Positions 26,392 through 35,306 of a stretch of 64,000 nt of DNA are shown piece by piece. Under the pieces are notes generated by a model. That model ran no database searches. It was not told the origin of the DNA and saw only the letters and a list, made by a program, of their open reading frames with translations. Each line of letters starts with the position of its first letter. The first letter of the stretch is position 1. The translations under genes and the position numbers were made by a program. Source of the DNA: Haloarcula nitratireducens. Lineage in GTDB: Archaea; Halobacteriota; Halobacteria; Halobacteriales; Haloarculaceae. The DNA lies in the NCBI RefSeq assembly GCF_019599505.1, contig NZ_RKLT01000013.1, positions 18,141-82,140 on the forward strand. The letters are read 5' to 3'.

Positions 26392-27156
26392 ATGCTACCA
26401 GAAAAACGTAAACGGCTCATCGTCGAACGAGTGACTGAACGAGACGGCTGCAAAGCTGCCGTTCTCGCGGAGGAATTGAGCGTCTCGACGGCAACGATTC
26501 GTCGCGATCTCCGCGCCCTCGAAGACGAAGGCCGGATCGAACGGTCACATGGGGGTGCTGTCCCAGCGACGGCACTCGCAAACGAACAGTCCTACAGTCA
26601 AAAAGAGGTCCAGCACTTAGAACAGAAGCGATTGATAGCCGAACGCGCCGAAAAGGAAATTCGCGACGGTGAGGTCGTCTTCTTTGATGCGGGAACGACC
26701 ACGATGCAAATCGCTAAACGAGTCGAATCGGAGCAATCCTTCATCGCGGTCACCAATTCTCCACTCCAGGCCCACACTCTCGCGGAAAATAACTTCAGAG
26801 TGAAACTCACCGGTGGGACGTTCCGGGAAGAAACGCGAGCCTGTGTTGGCCCAAGCGCCGAGCGGTTCATCGATCGAACAAGCTTCGATCTGCTCTTTCT
26901 TGGAACAAATGGTATTGACCCAAAAATAGGCCTGATGACTCCAAACGAATCAGAAGCAGAGATAAAGTCGAAAATCGTCGATGCTGCCTCACGCGTTGTC
27001 CTTGTTGCTGATAGTTCAAAAATCAACCAACAGAGTTTCGTTCGCTTTGCTGGGCTTGAGGATATCGATCTCCTCGTCATTGATTCGGTGGATGACGCAG
27101 GTGTCTATGGGGCTTTTGAAGACGCGGGTGTGACTATCGCCGAGGTATCGGACTGA
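26392..27156 (+). CDS. glpR: DeoR-family repressor (GlpR type)
   Basis: A 254-residue regulator. The N-terminal DeoR winged helix (residues 3-58) shows RLIVERVTERDGCKAAVLAE, LSVSTATIRRDLRALEDEG and RIERSHGGA. The sensor domain starts near residue 75 with the sugar-phosphate isomerase-like fold: VFFDAGTTTMQIAKRV, LTGGTFREETRACVGP, FLGTNGIDP and VVLVADSSK. In Haloferax, GlpR represses fructose and glycerol genes, and its effector is probably a phosphorylated sugar. It lies 184 bases after ptfC, with an AT-rich leader, and is a good candidate regulator of the fructan region. Whether it binds the AATGATAGTTA repeat is untested. Confidence 0.88.
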   Translation: MLPEKRKRLIVERVTERDGCKAAVLAEELSVSTATIRRDLRALEDEGRIERSHGGAVPATALANEQSYSQKEVQHLEQKRLIAERAEKEIRDGEVVFFDAGTTTMQIAKRVESEQSFIAVTNSPLQAHTLAENNFRVKLTGGTFREETRACVGPSAERFIDRTSFDLLFLGTNGIDPKIGLMTPNESEAEIKSKIVDAASRVVLVADSSKINQQSFVRFAGLEDIDLLVIDSVDDAGVYGAFEDAGVTIAEVSD

Positions 27157-27234
27157 CCGACAACGCACAGACCAGCGAGCGGTTCTAGCAGTCGAACTAT
27201 CTCGCACTTGACCACCAAGATGGGTTGCTCAGAA

Positions 27235-27331
27235 GGGAGACGAGATGTTTACAAGTTCGAGAACGTCATCAGCGGGAAGGTTCTGACATCGTCGACGCCA
27301 GAACGGCAGACGGTGACAATGCGATTTAGTG
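27235..27331 (+). pseudogene. Ricin-type lectin domain remnant
   Basis: The frame at 27250-27294 reads YKFENVISGKVL, which closely matches WRFENVHSGKVLD in the lectin domain of the GH32 at 11037-13115. After a one-base gap the next frame reads DIVDARTADGDNA, matching DVADASTADGANG. So one trefoil repeat of a lectin domain survives with a frameshift. The rest of its gene is gone. It lies just before the convergent GH68 gene and on the opposite strand to it. Confidence 0.7.
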
Positions 27332-27452
27332 ACATTCTCCGTGCAGGCTTTCCCGCCCCTAATTTTGTACGACTGTGCCAGTCAGGGCACCCGCAAAAAT
27401 CGGATTCGGAACTGCACGCTACCGAGAGGGGGAAGCTCGCCGAGACGCTTCG

Positions 27453-28850
27453 CTAGTTGTTCCCGTTGCCACGCGAGCGTGCGCCGATAGATGCTGGGAA
27501 CTGACCATCCTTGAGCTCCGTTGTGATGCTCGTGTCGGTCCCGTCGATATCGACCTTGAGGCTCGGAGCAAGCGTACCACCGAACGCCTCCTTCAGTTCG
27601 TCGCCAGGCAGCCCAAGCGTGTCGACGTCTTGGAAGTTCACGAAGCTCTCGACAATACTGTCCTTGCCATGGGGCATCGCGAGCCACGAGTACGTCTGGA
27701 AGGGAGCTTTCTCCGGATTCGCCACAACGAGACTGCTCCCGTTGAGCGGTTCCATCTCACTGTCGTACAGGCCGTCTGCGGCAAATCCGTGGAGGGCTTC
27801 CGGCCCCGGCGGTTCGCCCTCTTTTTCGAATCGGCCACCATCGCTCCAGAGCTGGGGAGCGTACGTGAACTCGTGGGTGATGAAGAACAGGTACCATTTG
27901 TCTTCGTGGAAGACGAAGTGAGGTCGTTCAGTCTGCTGGCTTACGCCCACTGCCTCGAAAATCGGCGGCTTCAGTTCCCACTCGGTGAGATCCTCGTTCG
28001 TCGCTTTCGCCGCACCGATGTTTCCGTTGTAGTTCAGCGGGCTATTCGGATTGTCGTTCTCCGTGGGCGTGTTGCCCTCGAAGATCATCCAATCTTCGCC
28101 AGTCTCGGGGTGCTTGAAGTACCACGGGTCGCGGAACGCAGTGATGATTCCGCTGGAATCTTCCAGTTGTTCGTACATCTCGCCGTCGGCCTCAGCAAGA
28201 ATGTGGTGGGACTCGGACTCAGTAACGGTAACGTCCTGTGGTCCGGTTTCGACGGTGGCCCCTTTCGCCAAGGCGAGGCGCTGGCGTGCTTCGGGGAGTG
28301 CGTCTGCGGCCGTATAGAAGTGGTAGATCTGCTCTTCGTCCTGGTCGTACATCGCAGAGCCGGCCCACGTTTGGTTCCCGAGGAAGGCATCCTCATCGAA
28401 GACTTCACCACCGAACTGCCAGCCATTCGGTCCCTCACTTTTGCCAGTTCGGGAGTAGAAGTACCCCACACGTGCGTAGTTGTGACGATCTCCTGGAACC
28501 TCGATTGCTGGGTGGCTCTTATCAGCCACTAACGAGAAGATGATTTGCCAGCCATCGATGACTGCAATCGACCCATCTCGATTCCGGAGCGGCCACGTGT
28601 CCCAGACCCAGTAGCCTGCCTCTTCAGCAATCTGCGTGGGGTCCTCATCGAGGTACGGGGCAGTGTTTTCCTCCGTCCGTTCGATTTCAGCGGCCATCTC
28701 TTCGGTCCACTGCGCTGGTTCCTCTACTTCGACTGCTGCAGCCGATCCACTCGTCGCTCCGATACCAACTGTGGCGGCAAGGCCAACAGCGCCGGTCGTT
28801 CGAAGGAACTTGCGACGTCCAAGCTCGCGTTTGGAATTATCTTCCGTCAT
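27453..28850 (-). CDS. Secreted GH68 fructosyltransferase (levansucrase/inulosucrase)
   Basis: A 465-residue enzyme that transfers fructose from sucrose to a growing fructan. A Tat signal (GRRKFLRTTGAVGL, near residue 12) precedes the propeller. The catalytic nucleophile is Asp84 in VWDTWPLR, the stabiliser is Asp241 in FRDPWYF, and acid/base Glu308 is in ERPHF. The SAMYDQDEEQIYHFYT block is also family-typical. I use ATG 28850, 35-45 bases after a TATAAAG element; an ATG at 28880 is possible. Levan or inulin specificity cannot be read by eye. It is followed upstream by a paralog (29075-30427), the two being adjacent in the same direction. Confidence 0.93.
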   Translation of the reverse strand: MTEDNSKRELGRRKFLRTTGAVGLAATVGIGATSGSAAAVEVEEPAQWTEEMAAEIERTEENTAPYLDEDPTQIAEEAGYWVWDTWPLRNRDGSIAVIDGWQIIFSLVADKSHPAIEVPGDRHNYARVGYFYSRTGKSEGPNGWQFGGEVFDEDAFLGNQTWAGSAMYDQDEEQIYHFYTAADALPEARQRLALAKGATVETGPQDVTVTESESHHILAEADGEMYEQLEDSSGIITAFRDPWYFKHPETGEDWMIFEGNTPTENDNPNSPLNYNGNIGAAKATNEDLTEWELKPPIFEAVGVSQQTERPHFVFHEDKWYLFFITHEFTYAPQLWSDGGRFEKEGEPPGPEALHGFAADGLYDSEMEPLNGSSLVVANPEKAPFQTYSWLAMPHGKDSIVESFVNFQDVDTLGLPGDELKEAFGGTLAPSLKVDIDGTDTSITTELKDGQFPASIGARSRGNGNN

Positions 28851-29074
28851 TCCATCTTCTCGTAGACCGGTTTTGCACATAAGTCTTTATACTTAATGTA
28901 TAGTCTAGAAATAAGAAAACAATAGAGAGAGTTGCCACTGTGTAAGAACTGAATCGGGACCCTCCCATCCGGAAGATGTCTCGATTCGTTATTGGTACAG
29001 CCCACTCGGCGAAACGATACCGAAATCGGTATCACAAGGGCCTCATACCGAAAATTAGGCCATTTATGAGTCTA

Positions 29075-30427
29075 TTACCGTGACCTGTTTGGAGACCGTG
29101 AGGATTTGATTGATGGGAGGAAATGACCATCCTGAAGCTCGGTTACGATGCGAGTCTCCGCTCCATCAAGCTCCAGTTTGAGACTGGGCGCAAGTGAGCC
29201 GCCGAAGAGCTCTTTTTGCTCTTCTGGTGGAAGGTATCCCACCTCATCGAGGCTAATCGCACCGCGTGACGTGTCGTCGAGACCTCGGAAATTCTCGAAA
29301 CTCTCAGCGACGATCCCATCACCGTGTGGCATTGCAAGCCACGAGTACGCTTGGAACGGTGCCTCGTCGGGATTCGAGATGACCAACCCACCTTCGTTGA
29401 GTGGTTCGTAGTCCCCGTACATCGAATCAGCCACAAACCCATACAGCGCGTCAGGGCCACTCAGTCCTGGCGCAAACGTGAACTGGTGGCTGATGGTGAA
29501 CAGATACCATTTGCCGTCTTTGAACACGTAATGTGGGCGCTCAAGCTGCTGGTTGGTACCGATAGCTTCCAGAACCGGCGGCAGCAGTTCCCACTCGGTC
29601 AACTCGTCGTTGGTCGCTCGCATGACCCCGATATTTCCGTTGAAGCTCTCAGGGTTGGTGGGGTCTCGGCTCCCAGTTGGCGTGTTTGCTTCGAAAACGA
29701 CGAGGTCTTCGCCGGTTTCGGGATGCGTGAAGTACCACGGGTCACGGAAAGCGTAGACGATCCCTTGCTCGATCGATTGTTCGTAGGTCTGGTACATCTC
29801 GCCATCTGGGGTCCCCATGATGACGTGTTCCTGCTCGCCAACCAATTCAACGCCTTTGGGGCCCGTTTCGATTGACGCTCCTTTCCCAAGTGCAGGCTTC
29901 TGCCGGAACTCAGGGTAGGAACTCACAGCCGTATAGAAGTGGTAGATCTGCTCCTCGTCCTGGTCGTACATCGCCGAGCCAGCCCACTGATGATGTCCGA
30001 GTGGCGCATCAAACGCTTTCCCACCTTCCTGCCAGTCGTGTCCGTTACGCGAGTAGAAATAGCGGATAGTCGCTTCGTTGTGCCGAGCACCAGGGACGAG
30101 ATCATCTGGAGCCGTCAGCGAGAAAACGATCTGCCAGCCATTGATCTTCACAATCGAGCCGTCCCGCGTCCGGAGTGGCCACGTATCCCAGATCCAGTAG
30201 TCGTCGGAGATAGACTCGGAGTTCTCTTCGATAACCGGCGCGGTGGTGTCGTCAGTAAGTTCGATATTCGCTGCTTCTGCTCGTGTCCACTGGTCAGCCT
30301 CACGCGGTTCGACGGCGGCTGCGGATCCGGTCACCGACGACAGCCCAAGACCGGCGAGACCAACGCCAGCAGCCGTTTTCATGAAGTCTCGTCTATTCGC
30401 CTTCGTCGCATCGTCCTGGTCGAACAT
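29075..30427 (-). CDS. Secreted GH68 fructosyltransferase, second copy
   Basis: A 450-residue paralog of the 27453-28850 enzyme. It has a Tat signal NRRDFMKTAAGVGLAG (residues 11-26). The catalytic set is Asp81 in IWDTWPLR, Asp229 in RDPWYF and Glu296 in ERPHY. Compared with the other copy, it lacks about 14 residues in the loop after the HQFTFAP segment and differs in the N-terminal extension. The pair are divergent enough (blocks of identity separated by variable loops) to be an old duplication or separate gains. A TATA-like AAATATTTAC lies close to the start. Confidence 0.92.
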   Translation of the reverse strand: MFDQDDATKANRRDFMKTAAGVGLAGLGLSSVTGSAAAVEPREADQWTRAEAANIELTDDTTAPVIEENSESISDDYWIWDTWPLRTRDGSIVKINGWQIVFSLTAPDDLVPGARHNEATIRYFYSRNGHDWQEGGKAFDAPLGHHQWAGSAMYDQDEEQIYHFYTAVSSYPEFRQKPALGKGASIETGPKGVELVGEQEHVIMGTPDGEMYQTYEQSIEQGIVYAFRDPWYFTHPETGEDLVVFEANTPTGSRDPTNPESFNGNIGVMRATNDELTEWELLPPVLEAIGTNQQLERPHYVFKDGKWYLFTISHQFTFAPGLSGPDALYGFVADSMYGDYEPLNEGGLVISNPDEAPFQAYSWLAMPHGDGIVAESFENFRGLDDTSRGAISLDEVGYLPPEEQKELFGGSLAPSLKLELDGAETRIVTELQDGHFLPSIKSSRSPNRSR

Positions 30428-30916
30428 CGTGGGTGAAAATATTTACTACAGGTGTAAAAAGAATTTTGGCGGACATAATAATCTATATACGCATTCGTTA
30501 TATTTTGAGTGCTTGAAAAAATGAAACAACGATTTTCTGATAAGATAGGCTGGCAATGAATATGGATGTAGCGTCGAGATATGGGCAGGAATTGAAAGTA
30601 TAACGGATTGGCTCTACGGTATTTATTATATAAGAATTCTGTAATGATTAGTAGTCTGCTATCGTCTCAGAGACGATTAGAACGCCAATATAACAATATT
30701 ATTTTATTTTTCTGCCCTTACGAGTTCGCTTAGCCACTCCATCATTCGTCAAACTAAGTGAGAGCGGCTCAGTGAGCTAATGACTGCGTACCGTCATCAG
30801 GGCCCGTTCTATTGAATTACTGAGCTCTCGGTATGAATGAACGTATATGTCCGAAAGCCAGCAAACTGCACGAAAATAAGTCCACCTGACAGTATACTCG
30901 CATCTCTCAGTGAGCA
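30428..30916. other. AT-rich intergenic region
   Basis: About 490 bases with low GC and no convincing gene. It separates the fructan block from the glycosyl block and may hold the promoter of the second GH68 gene (near 30430-30480). Poly-A/T words such as ATTATTTTATTTTTC lie near 30700-30715, which could end transcription. Confidence 0.45.
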
Positions 30917-32068
30917 CTACTGGGAGGGCTCAACTCGAGAGCTATTAATCGGCCCGTCGACGCTAACGACGGTCGAAACAAGCATTTGGACGGCCTCGGA
31001 GACGTGTGGTAGTGGATCGGAAAGTCGGATATTCGAGTTGGTCGAGCGTGAGGCCAAATCAGTCATGACTGCTGGAACACTTGCCGGTCGAGCGAGTGCA
31101 TGGAGAAGATCGCCTGAGAGCGGCCAGTGTACTCGAGCCGGCGTGAACTCGAACTCCGGCGTCGTGCCGGCAACCAGATATTCGACGAGTGCTCGAGGAA
31201 AATTCATTCCCGATATGACGCCAAGGGCCATCGACCCCCAGAATTTCGGATTACACTCCAGCAGATACGGGTTCCCCGCAGCGTCGTTCTTGAATTCGAG
31301 CATGACCACGCCATTCCAGTCCAGCGCAGACAGCAGCGGGTCGGCGTAGTCGTACAGCTCCGGATCGAGAAGTGACTCCGCACATACGCTTTTACCGCCC
31401 GAGGGCGGTGCCTCACGGATGCGACGGTGGGCATAGTAACCGTGACATGTCCCATCGAGATAGAAGCCGAAGAACCCACGGCCACGCCCACTGAGATACT
31501 CCTGGTAGAGCGGCGCAGACTCGTGTGTCGAGACATATGCCCGGTAGGCTGCTTGCAGTTCCGTCGGGGACTCAACATATCGGAGAAACCGTGGCTCCGT
31601 CTCACTGCCCGTCTTAAAGACGCCTGACTCTCCAACCGTCTCAATAGCACGCGGTATATCACTGGACGACTGGATGCGAACAGACGTCGGTCTCGGAATT
31701 TCCATGTCATCGGCCAGTAGGTAGAGGTCGTGTTTGTCGATAGCCCGACGGAGCGACGTCTTCGGGGGAAGAATCGGATCGAGCGGAACTGGAATCTCGT
31801 CACGATACTCCGAGACAATTTCAGTTGTACGGCCCCCAACGGGAATAACATAATCGTACCCGTACTCCGCAACGACAGCTGCCAATCTGTCGGCATACTC
31901 CGCAGGATCGTCAGCGCGGAAACGGTGAGTACGAGTGGTGTATCGCGACATGGACGCAACCGAACCAGGGTACTGCGCAACCGTTCCGATGGAGTCAGTA
32001 AGTGGATGGATAGCGCGAATGACGGTTAACGACTTTTTTTCGAATCCGTCGGTAACCAACACGTCCAT
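30917..32068 (-). CDS. ATP-grasp ligase-like protein
   Basis: A 383-residue protein with the ATP-grasp plan. An N-terminal Rossmann-like pre-ATP-grasp part (MDVLVTDGFEKKSLTVIRAI; YVIPVGGRTTE) is followed by the central domain with DKHDLYLLADDMEIPRP and VFKTGS. The C-terminal part has VVMLEFKNDAAGNPYLLECN, which places the Mg-binding Glu/Asn pair in ExN. This resembles carbamoyl-phosphate-synthase-like ATP-grasp proteins found with polysaccharide genes. It may join an amino acid or other carboxylate to a sugar or lipid. The divergent glycosyltransferase gene supports a cell-surface glycan role (inference). Confidence 0.85.
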   Translation of the reverse strand: MDVLVTDGFEKKSLTVIRAIHPLTDSIGTVAQYPGSVASMSRYTTRTHRFRADDPAEYADRLAAVVAEYGYDYVIPVGGRTTEIVSEYRDEIPVPLDPILPPKTSLRRAIDKHDLYLLADDMEIPRPTSVRIQSSSDIPRAIETVGESGVFKTGSETEPRFLRYVESPTELQAAYRAYVSTHESAPLYQEYLSGRGRGFFGFYLDGTCHGYYAHRRIREAPPSGGKSVCAESLLDPELYDYADPLLSALDWNGVVMLEFKNDAAGNPYLLECNPKFWGSMALGVISGMNFPRALVEYLVAGTTPEFEFTPARVHWPLSGDLLHALARPASVPAVMTDLASRSTNSNIRLSDPLPHVSEAVQMLVSTVVSVDGPINSSRVEPSQ

Positions 32069-32306
32069 ATGACTATATACCGCACAACGGACAGTTTGTA
32101 ATAGTGAGATTATTCCGCATTTCGGGACTTAAAGCCTCTGTACGGCTGAGATATGCACCGATAACTGACCATCCGAGAGTGTTCAGCCAGATAATAGTAT
32201 CAGCAGATAGATCACTGATTTTTCAGCCGATGTAGAACTTATCTACCGTCATTAGACCGTGGTTGGCGCATCATTACTTTGTGTCACAGACCGGATAGAG
32301 TGGCCG

Positions 32307-33245
32307 ATGAGGATTCTCCATCTTGTGACCCACCGGTCATCGTTCTTTGACCGGCGAATCGAGAGTCTTCGTAAGCGGGGGCATACATGTGATATCGTTA
32401 CTGTTCCTGGTCGTGACCTCGATGACCGTGCCCAGCGCAAAGCAACGACCCGATCATTCCAACACTATCTTCGCTTCTACAGACATGTCCTCTCGGCCGT
32501 CCGAGACTCTTATGACATCGTCCACGCCCATTATGGCCTCACATCGCCATTCGCACTCGCCCAACCGCACCGACCGGTCGTCCTCACGTTATGGGGAACA
32601 GATCTATTCGGTGAATTCGGATGGCTCACCGAACGCTGTACTCGACTGGTTGATGAGACTATTGTGATGAGTCATGAGATGGCGACTCACCTCGATGGGG
32701 TAGCGACAGTAATTCCTCATGGGGTCGATCTGGACCTATTTAAACCGATGGACCAACAGACTGCCCAGCAGGCGGTCGACTGGGATCCCACAGCCGCACA
32801 CGTTCTCTTCCCGTATACACCCTCACGGGAGGTGAAAAACTACCCACTCGCCGAACGCGTCGTCAAGCAAGCTCGCCCTCGAATCGACCGTAACGTGCGA
32901 CTGCATGCCGTCTACCAAGTAGAGTTACCGGATGTGCCTGTCTACATGAACGCGGCTGACGCGTTACTGTTAACCTCTCGCCGAGAGGGATCGCCCAACA
33001 CCGTCAAGGAGGCGCTGGCATGCAACCTCCCTGTGGTCGCAACGGACGTTGGTGACGTTCGGGAACGATTGGATGGGGTCACGCCGTCAGCCGTATGTAC
33101 CGATGAAACCAGCCTTACTGCGGCGTTAGCACGTGTGCTTGACCACGATGAACGTTCGAATGGACGGCCAGTCGCACGGTTGCTGAGTGTTGACCGGATG
33201 GCTGACCAACTGGAAACGGTATATCGTCAGGCACTAGCAGGCTGA
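32307..33245 (+). CDS. Glycosyltransferase (GT4/GT-B fold)
   Basis: A 312-residue soluble GT-B enzyme. ATG 32307 gives MRILHLVTHRSSFFDRRIES, the usual start of this fold; an earlier ATG adds 16 atypical residues. The acceptor half has YDIVHAHYGLTSPFAL and VVLTLWGTDL. The donor half has the GT4 nucleotide-sugar motif SRREGSPNTVKEALACNLPV, with the key Glu within, and VATDVGDVRE. It probably extends a cell-surface glycan or exopolysaccharide. The sugars involved are unknown. Confidence 0.9.
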   Translation: MRILHLVTHRSSFFDRRIESLRKRGHTCDIVTVPGRDLDDRAQRKATTRSFQHYLRFYRHVLSAVRDSYDIVHAHYGLTSPFALAQPHRPVVLTLWGTDLFGEFGWLTERCTRLVDETIVMSHEMATHLDGVATVIPHGVDLDLFKPMDQQTAQQAVDWDPTAAHVLFPYTPSREVKNYPLAERVVKQARPRIDRNVRLHAVYQVELPDVPVYMNAADALLLTSRREGSPNTVKEALACNLPVVATDVGDVRERLDGVTPSAVCTDETSLTAALARVLDHDERSNGRPVARLLSVDRMADQLETVYRQALAG

Positions 33246-33506
33246 TTTGCGACGTCTCGAAGCGGTATTTGCTTCCACAAGCTCTCGTTTGGCTCTAGTC
33301 CAATGCTTGAGTTTGTAGCAATATACAGATCCACCAGCTTTGTCACAAAGACTCGTCGGAGTACAGGTAATAGAACTACGGAATTCGCCGAAGGCAAGAT
33401 CTGACTTCCTTAGATTATCTGTGGGCACGGTTTGCGGAGTGTTCAGGAACAAGCTTGACTGAGATACTGGTAGAAGAAGGAACTGAAACCCCATCTTATC
33501 GTCGCT

Positions 33507-33710
33507 GTGTCCCAAATAAGACCAAATTATCGAAATGCACTCTCGAAAAATTGTATTGTTGTACTCGCATACCACGAGATTGGCGCTGGAAAGTGGATCG
33601 ATGAGGCCGGCTTTCGTGACCAGATGCAGCTGATTGCAGCTACCGAGGATCTCGAAGTGGTAACGCCATCGGCACTACTCGAGGGCATCCTTACGCCGCC
33701 GCTGTTGTAG
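33507..33710 (+). pseudogene. Truncated polysaccharide deacetylase
   Basis: Sixty-seven codons resembling the N-terminus of a polysaccharide deacetylase (NodB family): VVLAYHEIGAGKWIDEAGFR, DQMQLIAATEDLEVVTPSALL. The catalytic NodB motifs (TFDDG, HxxxH) that should follow are absent. The sequence is cut at 33690-33710, where the dispersed repeat copy C begins. It follows the glycosyltransferase in the same direction, so it was probably part of the same surface-glycan cluster. Confidence 0.65.
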
Positions 33711-33844
33711 AACAATCTTGATGCAGGAACCGGGAGCGACCCCATTCTTACAGGAGTGTAGTGAGTGTTTGTAACACGAACGGAGCGACTAGTCCCGATT
33801 TCCTGTTCACAACGGGTGTGACGACTTTCCCAGCAAGAAATCTC
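33692..33844 (+). repeat. Dispersed structured repeat, copy C
   Basis: Third copy of the element at 4049-4219 and 7484-7646. The left part is diverged or truncated, while GCAGGAACCGGGAGCGACCC, GTAACACGAACGGAGCGAC and ACAACGGGTGTGACG are kept. It lies exactly at the truncation of the deacetylase gene, which suggests insertion or a recombination point. Confidence 0.75.
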
Positions 33845-33984
33845 TCCGAAAGTGCTGTCAGCACTTCCAATGTACAGAAGATTCCCTCCTCTTATACTAT
33901 CTGAGCGCCAGCGCAGTCGAGTGAGTGAACCATAGTAGTCGGCACAGCACTAGGTTTATCCCGCTCGGAAGCTCCCATTCAGCG

Positions 33985-34089
33985 ATGAACCTCGAAGAGA
34001 CAGTCGATTACCTTGCCGAGGAACTCGACCTCGAGCGAAGTGAACACGTCCGCGAGGTCGGTCAGTCAGTTGTGGAGCTTCGCGACTGA
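33985..34089 (+). CDS. Very short ORF, possibly truncated gene
   Basis: Thirty-four residues (MNLEETVDYLAEELDLERSE...), helical and acidic. A TATA-like GTTTATCC lies 26-33 bases upstream of ATG 33985, which suits a leaderless start. The stop codon abuts the end of the next convergent gene fragment. It may be the first part of a broken gene; no family is recognised. Confidence 0.35.
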   Translation: MNLEETVDYLAEELDLERSEHVREVGQSVVELRD

Positions 34090-34278
34090 TCAAAACAGGT
34101 TTTTGAAGTCCCGTTCGACGAGGCCTGCTTCTAAGTAGTCGATGAACTCCCGCTTTGTCGGTCCGGTTCGACTCAGGAGCGCGTCGCGGTCTGCTCGTTG
34201 AAGAGTTGCACGAGCAAACGCCCGACAGTGAGCTTCGTGCCGCATCGCGTACGTCGTAAGGGCCTCACGCCAGTGCAT
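34090..34278 (-). pseudogene. Gene fragment truncated by the IS630 element
   Basis: A 62-codon frame on the minus strand (MHWREALTTYAMRHEAHCRA...KREFIDYLEAGLVERDFKNLF). Its upstream side ends at 34278, 2-3 bases before the left end of the IS630-type element. So it is probably the 3' end of a larger gene cut by the insertion. The missing half is not found on the other side of the element. Function is unknown. Confidence 0.45.
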
Positions 34279-34280
34279 AT

Positions 34281-35306
34281 CTATGATACCCGTTAGAACT
34301 TTCTGCCCAAAAACTGCTGCAGAAAATAGTGGACCATCTTGACAAGATCTCCGTCAAGGAACTGCAAGACGCTCTCGACAACGGAACGGTAGAAAGCCGA
34401 TACAACGTCTCTTAGTGGCAATCGTGTACAAGAACGGTGTGATGCAGGCCGAGCTAGCCGAGTGGTACGACGTTCAGCGGCGGACCATCTACAGCTGGCT
34501 CAAGCGACTCGACACCGACGAGTCGCTTGAGCAGGCCGTGTCTAATGATATACAAACTGGAAGAATCGGAGAAACTGTTCACGAACCACCCGAGAAGGTT
34601 GGAATCGACGTGCTGGCGTGGACGCCGGCGCTCGTCCAAGAGTATCTCGAAGAAACGTACGGCGTGGAGTACTCACTCCCGAGTTGCCGGCGGTTGCTGA
34701 AAGAGGCGGGGTTGAGCTATCAGAAACCCCACCTGAAAGCCGTCGAGACTGGCGAAACCGAGCAAGAAGAGTTCTACGATGAACTCAAAAAAGCGGCGGG
34801 AAATAGACGCCACCGTAGTCTGTATCAACCAAACCAAGAAATCCGTGCAAGTCGAGCCGCGTGCCGCGTGGTTTCCGCGCGGCACGCAGCCCTCCGTCGA
34901 ACTGCCTGGCCAACGCGACTGGACGTGTCTGCTGGGCGCGATCACCGAGAACGGTGATTGCTTTTTCTCTCGATTCACTGAGTACGTCACCGCTGAACAC
35001 GCGAAACATTTCATTTTATCATTATACAAATAATTCGAAGATAACTTGATTATCGTCTTAGATAGAGCGCCATATTTCTAGGCGTCGGCCGTCACGGACC
35101 GAGCGGCCCGTGACGACCTTTCTTTCGTGACGTTACCATCGTATTCGTCGGAACTGAATCCTGTCGAGGAGTGCTGGAGACAGCTTCAAGCGTTTCTTAG
35201 CAACCGCTTCTTTGACTCACTTGACGAGCTGACGACAGCGATTGCTACAGCTCTTGACCAACTTTTAATCACAAAAGTGAGCAACTACTTCTAACGTTCA
35301 CTATAG
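34281..35306 (+). mobile_element. Decayed IS630-family insertion sequence
   Basis: About 1.03 kb with inverted ends: CTATGATACCCGTTAGAAC at the left (from 34281) and, as its reverse complement, CTATAGTGAACGTTAGAAG at the right (to 35306). The ends flank a transposase pseudogene. The right end abuts the truncated IS1595 transposase. A near relative begins at 63614 in the opposite orientation. Confidence 0.8.
34329..35293 (+). pseudogene. IS630-family transposase, multiply broken
   Basis: The parts of the transposase can be read across frames. The N-terminal HTH (VYKNGVMQAELAEWYDVQRR) follows a frameshift near 34395. The middle (EETYGVEYSLPSCRRLLKEA) runs to a frameshift in the A-run near 34790. 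Then come DATVVCINQTKKSVQVE, in-frame stops near 35030 and 35078, and finally SSELNPVEECWRQLQ and the C-terminus VSNYF. The DDE-type catalytic acids around IIVLD and the ELNPVEE block survive, but the gene cannot make a whole protein. Confidence 0.85.

Noticed and set aside
28860..28905. AATGATAGTTA-type operator before the first GH68 gene
   Set aside because: The best word on the minus strand, GACTATACATT, needs an inserted base to match, so I did not count it as a site.
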